NCBI GenBank assembly: GCA_951800145.1
Contig: CATOJE010000005.1
Span: 24,406-88,405, forward strand
Direction of reading: 5' to 3'
DNA from: an uncultured Lachnospiraceae bacterium
GTDB taxonomy: Bacteria; Bacillota; Clostridia; Lachnospirales; Lachnospiraceae
DNA length: 64,000 bases
Part shown: positions 1 to 8,168 of the stretch, one piece after another
Numbering within the stretch: the stretch's first letter is position 1
Layout of the letters: each line of letters starts with the position of its first letter
Made by a program: the position numbers and the translations under genes
Notes under the pieces: model-generated
What the model saw: the letters and a program-made list of their open reading frames with translations, nothing else
The model's database searches: none
Told to the model about the DNA's origin: nothing

Positions 1-99
1 AAGTACCAGTTTAAGGGAAATCGGGAAAAGATCCGGGAGCAGTCGGTGGTAAAGGCCCTGGATCTGCTGCGCCGCTCGATTTTAGATAATTACCGTTGA
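1..99 (+). CDS. C-terminal end of a CinA-family protein (partial)
   Basis: The first 32 codons of the window read as the tail of a protein ending in LRRSILDNYR and a TGA stop. The pattern F-x-G-x-R-x-x-I/V-R-x-x-[SA]-V-x-x-A-L-x-L-L matches the C-terminal end of CinA/PncC proteins (nicotinamide-nucleotide amidohydrolase, NMN to NaMN recycling). Only the tail is visible, so the identification rests on one short motif. The next gene starts 13 bases later behind its own ribosome binding site, which suggests one transcript. Confidence 0.5.
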   Translation, partial: KYQFKGNREKIREQSVVKALDLLRRSILDNYR

Positions 100-112
100 T
101 AGGGGGGAGACT

Positions 113-1426
113 ATGGCAAGCCAGAATGAGAAGAGGATGATGGCAGCTGCCTGCAGGTATGCCTACAGCCGGTTTGTGCTGAATTATGCTATGTTTTGTG
201 AATCCGGGGATGAAGAGAAGGAGCAGGCTTCAAAGCAGCGCTGCAGGCTTCAGGAGCAGCTTCAGGTGCTCTGCGGCCGGTTCCTGGAGGGGGAGCTCTA
301 TTTGGAGGAGGTTTCCGCGCTGCGGGAGGAGCTGCTCCGGGAGATGGAGGTCCTCACAATTTACGTGGACTATTTTGAAGTGTTTGAATATGTGTTAAAC
401 CGGCTGGAAAAGCGGTTTTCAGATGAAACGCTTCTTCCGGTGGATGAGGAGGAGCTGCTGAATGAGATTATGAGATATGTTTACGCCAGCAGGGAGACTG
501 CCTGGCAGAACGAGCAGATCCGCAGGATCTTAGGACAACTTCCCATCCGTTTTACCAGGTCAAAGTTTTTCTCCATTCTCACCCATGCTCTTTCAGTGTA
601 TGAGGGGACTGGCAGGGAGAGCCTTGTCCAGGTGATGGATATGCTGCGGCGGGAGGCATTGCTGTCCCTTCCGGAGGATATGGCCGGGGGACATAAAACA
701 TTAGCGGATATTTTATCCCAGTTCCAAAAGGCAGATTTTCGTTCCCTTACCCATGAGGAATTCCAAAATCTCCAAAATGGCCTTGCCCTGGCCCAGGAAA
801 GCTTATATTTCGAAACCTCAGATAGTACGATAATGATGGATCTTGTCAATGATCTCTATGTCATCGGCCTGACCCGGGGAGAGATTCTCATGGACAGCCA
901 GGAGGAAGGACTGTATCAGACCATCCTCGCAAGGCTGTACCGAAGCGCAAAGGGGGAGGAGGCTGAGCCGGAGGAGGAGATGGAGCAACTCTGGACCCAG
1001 ATGGAGGGCAGGCAGGAGAAGTATTACCAGCAGTGGAGCCGGTACGAGATGAAGGACCTGGAGATGGATTCCCCTTATTATGAAAGCCTGCGAAAGGTGA
1101 GGCTTCTCCTTTCAACCAGCTCATTTATGAGCCTGGAGGAGGAGAAGGCGCCGGAGGAGGAGATCCTCTTAAGCAGGAGGGCTGTGGAAGAGATGTGCGG
1201 CCAGCTGTCAGGTGAGCTGGAGCAGGCCTGGAAGGCCCTGCCCAGGCAGGTGGTTCACGCGTTCATGGCCAGGCTTTTATCCAAGCTGCCTATGTTTTTC
1301 AGCCATATTGGTGAGCTTGAGGAGTTTATCGGGGGATGTCTGTCCTCCTGCACAGATATGGCGGAGCTGGCTGCCAGCGCAGAATTGATTCGGGAGATAA
1401 TGGAGAGCGACGATGCTTTGGTATAA
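113..1426 (+). CDS. Hypothetical acidic helical protein
   Basis: A 437-residue protein that I do not recognise. It is rich in Glu, Leu and Arg, looks almost wholly alpha-helical, and has no signal peptide, membrane segment or catalytic motif that I can see. The ATG follows an AGGGGGGAGA ribosome binding site at a normal distance. The next gene starts inside its last codons (14-base overlap), so the two are probably translationally coupled and act together. No function is offered. Confidence 0.75.
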   Translation: MASQNEKRMMAAACRYAYSRFVLNYAMFCESGDEEKEQASKQRCRLQEQLQVLCGRFLEGELYLEEVSALREELLREMEVLTIYVDYFEVFEYVLNRLEKRFSDETLLPVDEEELLNEIMRYVYASRETAWQNEQIRRILGQLPIRFTRSKFFSILTHALSVYEGTGRESLVQVMDMLRREALLSLPEDMAGGHKTLADILSQFQKADFRSLTHEEFQNLQNGLALAQESLYFETSDSTIMMDLVNDLYVIGLTRGEILMDSQEEGLYQTILARLYRSAKGEEAEPEEEMEQLWTQMEGRQEKYYQQWSRYEMKDLEMDSPYYESLRKVRLLLSTSSFMSLEEEKAPEEEILLSRRAVEEMCGQLSGELEQAWKALPRQVVHAFMARLLSKLPMFFSHIGELEEFIGGCLSSCTDMAELAASAELIREIMESDDALV

Positions 1427-1736
1427 ACACCTTTATGTAGGGGAAGGGGCGAAAAAGAAGCGTTTTTCCCTGATCCAGAGGATCCGGTCCGGGAATATCC
1501 CATCGAAGGCCTATGTGATCCTGGATCCGGCGAATCCGGCAAATCTTCTGGATATCTGGGAGGCGTCCCAGATCTGCAGCCAGGAATGGGAAGAGAGGCG
1601 CAGGGCAGAGGGCAGGGAGATCCAGATCCTTGGGATCGCCTGGGGCTATCAGGATGCCTTAGAGCTGGCCGGCCAGATGGTGAATGAGGTATACCAGGCT
1701 ACTGGCGGCTTCAACCTGAGAGAGTATTTGTCCTGA
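1413..1736 (+). CDS. Hypothetical small protein coupled to the preceding gene
   Basis: A 107-residue soluble protein of unknown function. Its ATG lies within the end of the upstream gene, with GGAGA just before it. It begins WYKHLYVGEGAKKK and has a mixed alpha/beta appearance with a Trp/Gly-containing core (ILGIAWGYQDALEL). I recognise no family. Overlap and spacing place it in one operon with its neighbours, leading into the DUF2953 and gerW genes. Confidence 0.65.
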   Translation: MLWYKHLYVGEGAKKKRFSLIQRIRSGNIPSKAYVILDPANPANLLDIWEASQICSQEWEERRRAEGREIQILGIAWGYQDALELAGQMVNEVYQATGGFNLREYLS

Positions 1737-1769
1737 CGATCCGGAACAGTTCAGACGGGGTGCTGTGGA

Positions 1770-2801
1770 ATGATTCATATGTTGGGTTTCATCTTAACGA
1801 TCATTGGCTGGGTTCTTTTGGGGATTCTGAGGATTATCCTTGGAATCCTGCTTTTCGTGCTCTTTTCCGCCATCCGATATCAGATCGACGGGGAAAAGAG
1901 GGAGAGCCTGACCGGACAGGTGAAAATCACCTGGCTTCTCTGGATTCTGTCGGTGCAGATCCGCTACCAGCAGGGGCTTTCCCTTCAGGCAGCCCTTCTG
2001 GGACACACCATCTGGCAGATGGGCGGCCAGCAGCCTGAGAAGGAGAAAAAGAGGCTGCGGCCTGGCCGGGGGCCCGGAGGGAGCAAACCAGAGAAGAAGG
2101 GAAGCTGGCCGGAGGAGCTTCTGGAGGAGAAGGAAGACTGGTCAGAAGAGACTTCAGAGGAGAAGGAAAACTGGCCGGGAGAGACTTCAGAGGAGAGGGA
2201 AAACTGGCCGGGGGAGACTTCAGAGGAGAGGGAAAACTGGCCGGGAGAGACTTCAGAAGAAAAGGAGCCGCCCCCAGGGGAGCCTTCCCAGGAAAAGGAG
2301 GCGCCGCCGGAGGAGGCTTTAAAGGGGAAGAAAGGCCGGAGGAAGGCAGATTCAGGAGAGAAGAAAAAAATAAGGTTTTCATTTTCCGCCTTCTGTGATA
2401 AACTAAAGCAGGGAAAAGACAAGCTCTCCGATCTCAGAGAGAAGTGGGAGTGCCTGACGGCATTCTTAAGTGATCCGGAAAATCAAAGGTCGGCGAAGCT
2501 GATTCTTCGCCAGATAAAGAAGTGCGTGCTTCATCTGCTCCCCAGAAAGGGGAAGGGGGAGCTTACCTTCGGGCTGGAGGACCCATATCTCATGGGGAAG
2601 GCTCTTTCCCTGGCAGCCCTTGCCTATCCATTTACCCATGGGATTCTTACCCTGCATCCAGTGTTTGACCAGAAGCTTTTGGAGGGGGAGCTCCATGTGA
2701 AGGGGCATATCCGGATAGGAGTGCTTTTAGGGTATGTACTTCGGCTGCTGTTTGACGGAAATATCCGGAGAAGGCTGTGGAAGCTGATTCGCAGAAAATA
2801 G
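1770..2801 (+). CDS. DUF2953 (YtfI-like) membrane protein with inserted acidic repeats
   Basis: A 343-residue protein. The first 30 residues form a long hydrophobic membrane segment (GFILTIIGWVLLGILRIILG). The C-terminal ~110 residues, with GELTFGLEDPYLMGKAL and HVKGHIRIGVLLGYVLRLL, fit DUF2953. In Bacillus subtilis the DUF2953 gene ytfI lies next to ytfJ, as here, which supports the call. Between the two conserved ends sits a charged, Pro/Glu/Lys-rich linker (about residues 90-200) made partly of near-identical 11-residue repeats. The family is usually much shorter here, so the linker is a lineage expansion. The role is probably at the spore or cell membrane, but the biochemical function is unknown. 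Confidence 0.8.
   Translation: MIHMLGFILTIIGWVLLGILRIILGILLFVLFSAIRYQIDGEKRESLTGQVKITWLLWILSVQIRYQQGLSLQAALLGHTIWQMGGQQPEKEKKRLRPGRGPGGSKPEKKGSWPEELLEEKEDWSEETSEEKENWPGETSEERENWPGETSEERENWPGETSEEKEPPPGEPSQEKEAPPEEALKGKKGRRKADSGEKKKIRFSFSAFCDKLKQGKDKLSDLREKWECLTAFLSDPENQRSAKLILRQIKKCVLHLLPRKGKGELTFGLEDPYLMGKALSLAALAYPFTHGILTLHPVFDQKLLEGELHVKGHIRIGVLLGYVLRLLFDGNIRRRLWKLIRRK
2133..2297 (+). repeat. In-frame 33-bp tandem repeat, five copies
   Basis: Five consecutive 33-base units encode variants of ENWPGETSEER (about residues 122-176 of the DUF2953 protein). Copies 1-4 are nearly identical and the fifth is degenerate (Pro-rich). Unit length is a multiple of three, so copy-number change would keep the frame. 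Confidence 0.9.
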
Positions 2802-2811
2802 GAGGATTCTT

Positions 2812-3213
2812 ATGGCAGATAACCATTTTTCATCAACAATTGAAGCATTATTTAAGGGTATGGATCACTTTGTCACCACAAAGACGGTGGTGGGAGAGGC
2901 TGTGAAGGTGGATGACGCCATCATCCTCCCGCTGGTGGATGTGTCCTGCGGCATGGCTGCCGGAGCCTTCGCGGACGGGGGAAAGGACAAGGATAATGGA
3001 GCCGGGGGCATGAGCGCCAAGATCAGCCCCAGCGCAGTGCTGGTGATCCAAAACGGCGTGGCGAAGCTGGTGAGCGTGAAGCATCAGGATCCGATGACAA
3101 AGGCGCTGGACATGGTGCCGGATCTGGTGAATAAGTTCGCAGGCGGCCCCAAGGGGGCAGGCGTGATCTCGCCGGAGGCCATGGAGGCGGCGGAGGAGAT
3201 GGCAGGCCGTTAA
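2812..3213 (+). CDS. ytfJ: GerW/YtfJ-family sporulation protein
   Basis: A 133-residue protein matching the GerW (YtfJ) family: N-terminal helix (STIEALFKGMDHFVTTKTVVGEAV), a D-A-I-I-L-P-L-V-D-V-S-C-G core, a Gly-rich loop, and the SPSAVLVIQNGVAKLVSVK strand region. GerW is produced in the forespore and is needed for lysozyme-linked germination in Bacillus. The ATG is preceded by AGGAGG. It directly follows the DUF2953 gene, the same order as ytfI-ytfJ. Length is typical of the family. Confidence 0.9.
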   Translation: MADNHFSSTIEALFKGMDHFVTTKTVVGEAVKVDDAIILPLVDVSCGMAAGAFADGGKDKDNGAGGMSAKISPSAVLVIQNGVAKLVSVKHQDPMTKALDMVPDLVNKFAGGPKGAGVISPEAMEAAEEMAGR

Positions 3214-3307
3214 AACGAGTGAACAGGACAGAACGATGTACTAGATGAATACTTCCCGCCTATCCTGCATAGGATATTCTATAAGGACAAAACAAAGGGG
3301 TATCCTT

Positions 3308-3445
3308 GTGAAACGCTTATATGGATTGATGTTATTCTGCTTCAGCTGTGGTATGGTTACCCTTTTATTCATACCGGTAACCTTAACCACGCTGATTTTT
3401 ATAATCGCCTGTCTGATCGTGGGGTATAATCTGTTCTGCTGCTGA
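3308..3445 (+). CDS. Small (45-residue) membrane protein ending in YNLFCC
   Basis: GTG start after an AAAGGGG ribosome binding site; a longer in-frame extension back to an ATG at 3245 has no site and a poor N-terminus. The product has two hydrophobic stretches (LYGLMLFCFSCGMVTLLFIP and TTLIFIIACLIVGYNLF) and ends in NLFCC. Short proteins of this shape, with the G-Y-[NH]-L-F-C-C tail, are common in Clostridia, from memory of the family. It is probably an integral inner-membrane protein. Function is unknown. Confidence 0.7.
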   Translation: MKRLYGLMLFCFSCGMVTLLFIPVTLTTLIFIIACLIVGYNLFCC

Positions 3446-3467
3446 GGGCTGCAACAGAAACAGAAAA

Positions 3468-3516
3468 AGGCTGTCCGCCGGAGCTTTCATCACTCCCAGG
3501 CTGACAGCCTTTCCTT
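3468..3516. terminator. Bidirectional terminator between convergent genes
   Basis: Inverted repeat AGGCTGTC (3468-3475) / GACAGCCT (3503-3510) followed by TTCCTTT on the plus strand and flanked by an A-rich run on the other side. It lies between the 45-residue membrane protein gene and rpmB, which converge here. Confidence 0.7.
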
Positions 3517-3532
3517 TCGTATCATTTCCCAA

Positions 3533-3718
3533 TTACGCTCTTTCCACTAGGCCGGAACGCAGGCAGGAAGTACATACGTACATCTTCTGAGCGCCGCCGG
3601 TGGTTTTCACTCTGACTGATTTTATGTTCGCTTTCCACATCTTATTGGACCTTCTATGGGAATGGCTCACAGCATTGCCGAAGTGAGCAGCTTTTTCACA
3701 GATTGCACATTTCGCCAT
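3533..3718 (-). CDS. rpmB: 50S ribosomal protein L28
   Basis: A 61-residue protein with the L28 signature: MAKCAICEKAAHFGNAVSHS, RRSNKMWKANIKSVRV and a second MYVCTSCLRSG. The two C-x-x-C pairs make this the zinc-binding (C+) form of L28. It is part of the large ribosomal subunit near the L1 stalk/E site. The start has AAAGGAGG seven bases upstream. rpmB is transcribed away from the asp23-like/fakA/recG operon, the usual Firmicute neighbourhood. Confidence 0.97.
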   Translation of the reverse strand: MAKCAICEKAAHFGNAVSHSHRRSNKMWKANIKSVRVKTTGGAQKMYVCTSCLRSGLVERA

Positions 3719-3809
3719 GACTTTGCACCTCCTTTGTGGGTACTTGGATTTTCATCGTTACTGCTGGCGGCCCTGCCGTCCACAATAATTTTAATCCACA
3801 ACATAGCTA

Positions 3810-3838
3810 ATCTTAGCAGAAACCGGGGAAAAAAGCAA
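3810..3838 (-). promoter_or_regulatory. Sigma-A promoter for rpmB (extended -10)
   Basis: On the minus strand TTGCTT and TAAGAT are separated by 17 bases, with TGC just before the -10 hexamer. It gives an rpmB leader of roughly 85 bases. Confidence 0.6.
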
Positions 3839-3856
3839 GTGAAATTTAAAAATTTA

Positions 3857-3885
3857 TTTCTTTTTTTCACAAAATAGTGTATACT
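3857..3885 (+). promoter_or_regulatory. Weak candidate promoter for the asp23-like/fakA/recG operon
   Basis: TATACT at 3880-3885 with TTTCTT 17 bases upstream. The -10 is good and the -35 poor. It lies 30 bases before the ATG of the first gene of the operon. Confidence 0.4.
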
Positions 3886-3915
3886 TGTCCATATAAATAT
3901 CTAGGAGGCTACAAG

Positions 3916-4272
3916 ATGAGGGGTCGAATTAATAATAAACTGGGTGAGATCCAGATTAATGCAGATGTGATCGCATTATACGCCGGCACCACAGCCGTAG
4001 AGTGCTTCGGCATCGTAGGGATGGCCGCTGTCAGTATGAAGGACGGCCTTGTGAAGCTTTTAAAACGGGAGAGCCTGACCCATGGAATCACGGTGGAGGT
4101 GGAGGATAACCATATGTCCATTGATTTTCATGTGATTGTTTCTTACGGGGTCAGCATCTGCGCGGTGGCGGACAACCTGATTGAAAATGTAAAGTATAAG
4201 GTAGAAGCATTCACCGGGATGGAGGTTGACAAGATCAACATTTATGTAGAAGGTGTGAGAGTGATTGATTAA
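3916..4272 (+). CDS. Asp23/Gls24-family envelope stress protein (YloU-like)
   Basis: A 118-residue Asp23/Gls24 (DUF322) protein: G-R-I-N-N-K-L-G-E-I-Q-I-N start, central SIDFHVIVSYGVSICAVADN and C-terminal VDKINIYVEGVRV. The family is linked to cell-envelope and alkaline stress; in Bacillus the orthologue yloU precedes yloV. The start was set at the ATG behind AGGAGG, which drops an in-frame but unsupported N-terminal extension. It is followed 12-15 bases later by fakA. Confidence 0.92.
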   Translation: MRGRINNKLGEIQINADVIALYAGTTAVECFGIVGMAAVSMKDGLVKLLKRESLTHGITVEVEDNHMSIDFHVIVSYGVSICAVADNLIENVKYKVEAFTGMEVDKINIYVEGVRVID

Positions 4273-4283
4273 GGAGGAAACCG

Positions 4284-5975
4284 GTGATGAATACCATTGA
4301 TGCAAGTCTGCTCCAGAAGGCCTTTATAGCCGGAGCGAATAATCTGGAAGCAAAGAAGGAGTGGATTAACGAACTGAATGTCTTTCCTGTTCCTGACGGA
4401 GACACTGGGACGAATATGACTCTGACCATTATGGCAGCGGCCAGGGAGGTGGCGGCCATCCAGGATCCGGATATGAAGACCCTGGCAAAGGCCATCTCCT
4501 CCGGCTCCTTAAGGGGCGCCAGAGGAAACTCCGGCGTAATTTTATCCCAGCTCTTCAGGGGATTTACCAAGGAGATCAAGGAGGTTTCCCAGATTGATAC
4601 CACTGTGCTGGCCAATGCCTTTGTCCGTGCCACGGAGACGGCCTACAAGGCGGTTATGAAGCCCAAGGAGGGCACCATCCTGACGGTGGCAAAGGGCATG
4701 TCGGAGAAGGCCCAGGAGCTGGCCGGGGAGACAGAGGATATTTTGGAATTCTGCCAGAAGCTCCTGGAGGAGGGCGACGCGGTCTTAAACCGCACCCCGG
4801 AGATGCTCCCGGTGCTGAAGCAGGCCGGGGTGGTGGACTCCGGCGGACAGGGCCTGATGCAGGTGCTAAAGGGATGCTTTAACGGCCTCTCAGGGAAGGA
4901 CGCCACAGTCCTTTTGTCGGAGAGCCAGGAAAAGCCGGAGTCTGTCCCCGGACAGGCGGCTCTTGATAAGTCCCGGATTGACACGGCAGATATTAAATTC
5001 GGCTACTGTACCGAGTTCATCATAAATGCAGACAAGGAATTTACCCAGGAGGAGGAACTGGCCTTTAAGGCATATCTGGAGGAGCTGGGGGATTCCATCG
5101 TAGTGGTGGCGGATGAGGATGTGGTGAAGGTCCATGTGCACACCAATCACCCCGGCCTGGCCTTTGAGAAGGCCCTCACCTACGGCTCCCTGTCCCGGAT
5201 GAAGGTGGACAATATGCGTGAGGAGCACCAGGAGCGGCTGATCCAGGATGCAGAGAAGGTGGCGGCCCAGCAGAAGGCCAGGGATGAGGCCTTAAAGGCC
5301 CAGGAGACCCCCAGGAAGCCCTACGGCTTTATCGCTGTGTCCGTGGGCGATGGGCTCAGCGAGATCTTTACCGGGATCGGCGCAGACCATCTCATCGAGG
5401 GCGGGCAGACCATGAATCCCAGCACAGAGGACATCTTAAATGCAGTGGATCAGGTAAATGCAGACACGATTTTCGTCCTCCCCAATAATAAAAACATTAT
5501 CCTGGCAGCGGAGCAGGCTATGCATCTGGTGGAGGGGAAGAGGCTTGTGGTGGTTCCGTCAAAGACCGTACCTCAGGGCATCACAGCGCTGATTAATTTT
5601 ATGCCGGATCTGACCCCGGAGGAGAACCTTGAGAATATGAAGGCGGAGATGGAGCGGGTGAAGACAGGGCAGGTAACCTACGCGGTGCGCACCACGAATA
5701 TCGACGGCTTTGATATTAATGAAGGGGATATTATGGCCATCGGCGATCACGGCATGCTGGCGGTGGAGAAGACCATCCCGGGAGCGGCTTTAAAGGCCCT
5801 GGAGGATATGATCGATGAGGAGTCGGAGCTGATCACCCTTTACTATGGGGCGGAGGTGTCTGAGGAGGCGGCCCAGGAGCTTTTAAGCCAGGCTAAGGAG
5901 CAGTTCCCGGATGTGGAGATCGAGCTTCAGAATGGCGGGCAGCCGGTGTACTACTATCTGATCTCCGCGGAATAG
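4284..5975 (+). CDS. fakA: Fatty acid kinase catalytic subunit FakA (DAK2/DegV-like, YloV)
   Basis: A 563-residue protein. The N-terminal DAK2 domain carries the nucleotide/Mg-binding loop FPVPDGDTGTNM (about residues 33-45) and a G-S-L-R-G-A-R-G-N-S-G-V-I segment. The middle holds FGYCTEFII and VHVHTNHPG, and the C-terminal half is DegV-like. FakA phosphorylates fatty acids presented by FakB (DegV) proteins, giving acyl phosphate for phospholipid synthesis; no fakB lies in the window. Start is the GTG at 4284 or the ATG directly after it (4287); AAGGAGG suits both. It is 6 bases from recG. Confidence 0.92.
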   Translation: MMNTIDASLLQKAFIAGANNLEAKKEWINELNVFPVPDGDTGTNMTLTIMAAAREVAAIQDPDMKTLAKAISSGSLRGARGNSGVILSQLFRGFTKEIKEVSQIDTTVLANAFVRATETAYKAVMKPKEGTILTVAKGMSEKAQELAGETEDILEFCQKLLEEGDAVLNRTPEMLPVLKQAGVVDSGGQGLMQVLKGCFNGLSGKDATVLLSESQEKPESVPGQAALDKSRIDTADIKFGYCTEFIINADKEFTQEEELAFKAYLEELGDSIVVVADEDVVKVHVHTNHPGLAFEKALTYGSLSRMKVDNMREEHQERLIQDAEKVAAQQKARDEALKAQETPRKPYGFIAVSVGDGLSEIFTGIGADHLIEGGQTMNPSTEDILNAVDQVNADTIFVLPNNKNIILAAEQAMHLVEGKRLVVVPSKTVPQGITALINFMPDLTPEENLENMKAEMERVKTGQVTYAVRTTNIDGFDINEGDIMAIGDHGMLAVEKTIPGAALKALEDMIDEESELITLYYGAEVSEEAAQELLSQAKEQFPDVEIELQNGGQPVYYYLISAE

Positions 5976-5981
5976 AGCGCC

Positions 5982-8036
5982 ATGAAGCAACCCATTGAAG
6001 CATTAAAGGGAATCGGGGAGAAGACAGGGAAGCTGTTTCGGAAGCTGGGGATCGGGACGGCGGAGGAGCTTCTCCACTACTATCCCAGAGATTATGATTA
6101 TTTTGAGGATCCCTGCCCCATTGGCCAGCTGAAGGAGAATCAAATGGGTGCAGTGGCCTGCCTGCTGGCTCAGCCGCCGGAGCTTCTTCGTATCAACCAG
6201 ATGCAGATGGTTACCGCCTATGTGCGGGATCTGACCGGCGTGCTCCAGCTTTCCTGGTATCACATGCCCTATCTGCGCACCCAGCTTAAGGCCGGGACCC
6301 CCTATATTTTCCGGGGACGGGTGGTAAAAAAGAGGGGAAGGCTTATGATGGAGCAGCCGGAGATTTACTCTCCGGAGCAGTACGCACCTCTGGCCCGCAC
6401 CCTGTTTCCCATCTACAGCCAGACAAAGGGCCTGGGGAATAAGGCTATCGCCAGGGCCGTATCCCAGGCCCTGCAGGTGTGCCCGCGGGAGGAAGAGTAT
6501 CTGCCGGAATCCATCCGGACGAAGTATGGACTGGAAGAATATTCCTCTGCTCTGGAGCATATCCATTATCCGGGGGACAGAGACCAGCTGCTCTCGGCCA
6601 GGAAGCGGCTGGTTTTCGATGAATTTTTCTTATTTTTAATAAGCATCCGGCGTCTGAAGGAAAAGCGGGGGGAGCAGAAGTCCTCCTTCCTCATCCGGCC
6701 CTCCGAAGAAGCAAGACGGCTGAAGGCTTCTCTTCCCTACGCCCTCACCCAGGCCCAGGAGCGGGCTCTTGGGGAGGTGGAAAAGGATTTAGGCAGCGGC
6801 CTGGCTATGAACCGGCTGATCCAGGGAGATGTGGGATCCGGAAAGACCATCATCGCCATACTGGCGCTCCTTGAGGCAGCGGCAAATGGATATCAGGGCG
6901 CACTGATGGTTCCCACAGAGGTGCTGGCCAGGCAGCATTTTGAGTCTGTCCAGGAGCTTTTTTCCAGGCACCAGATTCCTGTGACCCCGGTGCTTATCAC
7001 CGGCTCCATGACTGCGAAGGAAAAGCGGCTGGCCTATGAGAAGGTAAGGAGGAAGGAAGCCCAGATTATCATCGGCACCCATGCCCTGATCCAGGAGAAG
7101 GTGGAGTATCACAGCCTGGCACTGGTGATTACCGATGAGCAGCACCGGTTCGGCGTGGGACAGCGGGAAGCCCTGGGAGAGAAGAGCCTGTCTGTGCCTC
7201 ATATTCTGGTGATGAGCGCCACCCCCATTCCACGGACCCTGGCCATTATCCTTTACGGGGATCTGGATATCTCTGTCATCGACCAGCTTCCAGCCAGCCG
7301 CCTTCCCATTAAAAACTGTGTTGTGGGGAGGGATTACCGGAGGAAGGCCTATGACTTTATCGCCGGACAGGTGGCCCATGGCAGGCAGGCCTATGTGATC
7401 TGCCCTATGGTGGAGGCCAGCGAGATGATCGAGGCGGAAAATGTGCTGGATTACACCAAGCTTTTGCGAAGGGAGCTTCCCTCAGACATAGTGGTGGAAT
7501 ACCTCCACGGAAAGATGAAGGGAAAGGAAAAGAACCACATCATGGAGCAGTTCGCCGCGGGGCAAATCCAGGTTCTGGTCTCTACCACAGTCATTGAGGT
7601 GGGGGTAAATGTGCCCAATGCCACGGTGATTATGATTGAAAATGCAGAGCGCTTCGGCTTAGCCCAGCTTCACCAGCTCCGGGGCCGGGTGGGGCGGGGA
7701 TCTGCCCAGTCCTACTGCATCATGGTAAACGGGGCGGAGGACGAGGAGACGAATAAGCGGCTGGACATCTTAAATCACTCCAATGACGGATTCCACATTG
7801 CCTCAGAGGATCTGAAGCTTCGTGGGCCGGGAGATTTATTCGGAGTGCGCCAGAGCGGTGACATGGAGTTTAAGCTGGCAGATATTTTTACCGATGCAAA
7901 TCTTTTAAAGACGGTATCCCAGGAGGTGGATCACCTTTTAGAAGCGGATCCGGAGCTGGAGAGGATGGAGCATCAGGCTTTGAAGCAGCGGCTGGAGCCG
8001 TACCAGATGGATCTCTATAATAAGCTGAATCTTTGA
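5982..8036 (+). CDS. recG: ATP-dependent DNA helicase RecG
   Basis: A 684-residue RecG, typical length. The N-terminal wedge domain starts IEALKGIGEKTGKLF and has an OB fold. The helicase core shows Walker A GDVGSGKT (about residue 282), a DEQHRFGVGQ box (about 385), MSATPIPRTLA, and the C-terminal QLRGRVGRG motif VI. RecG remodels stalled forks and branches Holliday junctions. It starts 6 bases after fakA with no strong ribosome binding site, suggesting translational coupling. yloU-yloV-recG is the Bacillus order, here without sdaAB/sdaAA between. Confidence 0.97.
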   Translation: MKQPIEALKGIGEKTGKLFRKLGIGTAEELLHYYPRDYDYFEDPCPIGQLKENQMGAVACLLAQPPELLRINQMQMVTAYVRDLTGVLQLSWYHMPYLRTQLKAGTPYIFRGRVVKKRGRLMMEQPEIYSPEQYAPLARTLFPIYSQTKGLGNKAIARAVSQALQVCPREEEYLPESIRTKYGLEEYSSALEHIHYPGDRDQLLSARKRLVFDEFFLFLISIRRLKEKRGEQKSSFLIRPSEEARRLKASLPYALTQAQERALGEVEKDLGSGLAMNRLIQGDVGSGKTIIAILALLEAAANGYQGALMVPTEVLARQHFESVQELFSRHQIPVTPVLITGSMTAKEKRLAYEKVRRKEAQIIIGTHALIQEKVEYHSLALVITDEQHRFGVGQREALGEKSLSVPHILVMSATPIPRTLAIILYGDLDISVIDQLPASRLPIKNCVVGRDYRRKAYDFIAGQVAHGRQAYVICPMVEASEMIEAENVLDYTKLLRRELPSDIVVEYLHGKMKGKEKNHIMEQFAAGQIQVLVSTTVIEVGVNVPNATVIMIENAERFGLAQLHQLRGRVGRGSAQSYCIMVNGAEDEETNKRLDILNHSNDGFHIASEDLKLRGPGDLFGVRQSGDMEFKLADIFTDANLLKTVSQEVDHLLEADPELERMEHQALKQRLEPYQMDLYNKLNL

Positions 8037-8082
8037 TAGATTTGAACTGCAAATGTAAGAAGAGCCGGATTTAGAAGGATTG

Positions 8083-8157
8083 GAGCTAGAAAAGTCAGCG
8101 TTAAAAAAGTCAGAGTTAGAAAAGTCAGAGTTAGAACAGTCGGAGCCAGGACAGGAG
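8083..8157 (+). repeat. Five tandem 15-bp units between recG and the nitroreductase gene
   Basis: Units of the form GAGTTAGAAAAGTCA repeat five times with increasing divergence. Read in one frame they encode ELEKS-type pentapeptides, and that frame runs into a TGA overlapping the nitroreductase ATG. The open stretch has no convincing start codon or ribosome binding site of its own. Confidence 0.85.
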
Positions 8158-8168
8158 GCGGATAGAGG

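Noticed and set aside
2133..2297. CRISPR-like array
   Set aside because: Contiguous units with no spacers, fully in frame within a protein.
3245..3307. N-terminal extension of the 45-residue membrane protein to an upstream ATG
   Set aside because: No ribosome binding site before that ATG, while AAAGGGG sits correctly before the GTG at 3308, and the longer N-terminus is not membrane-like.
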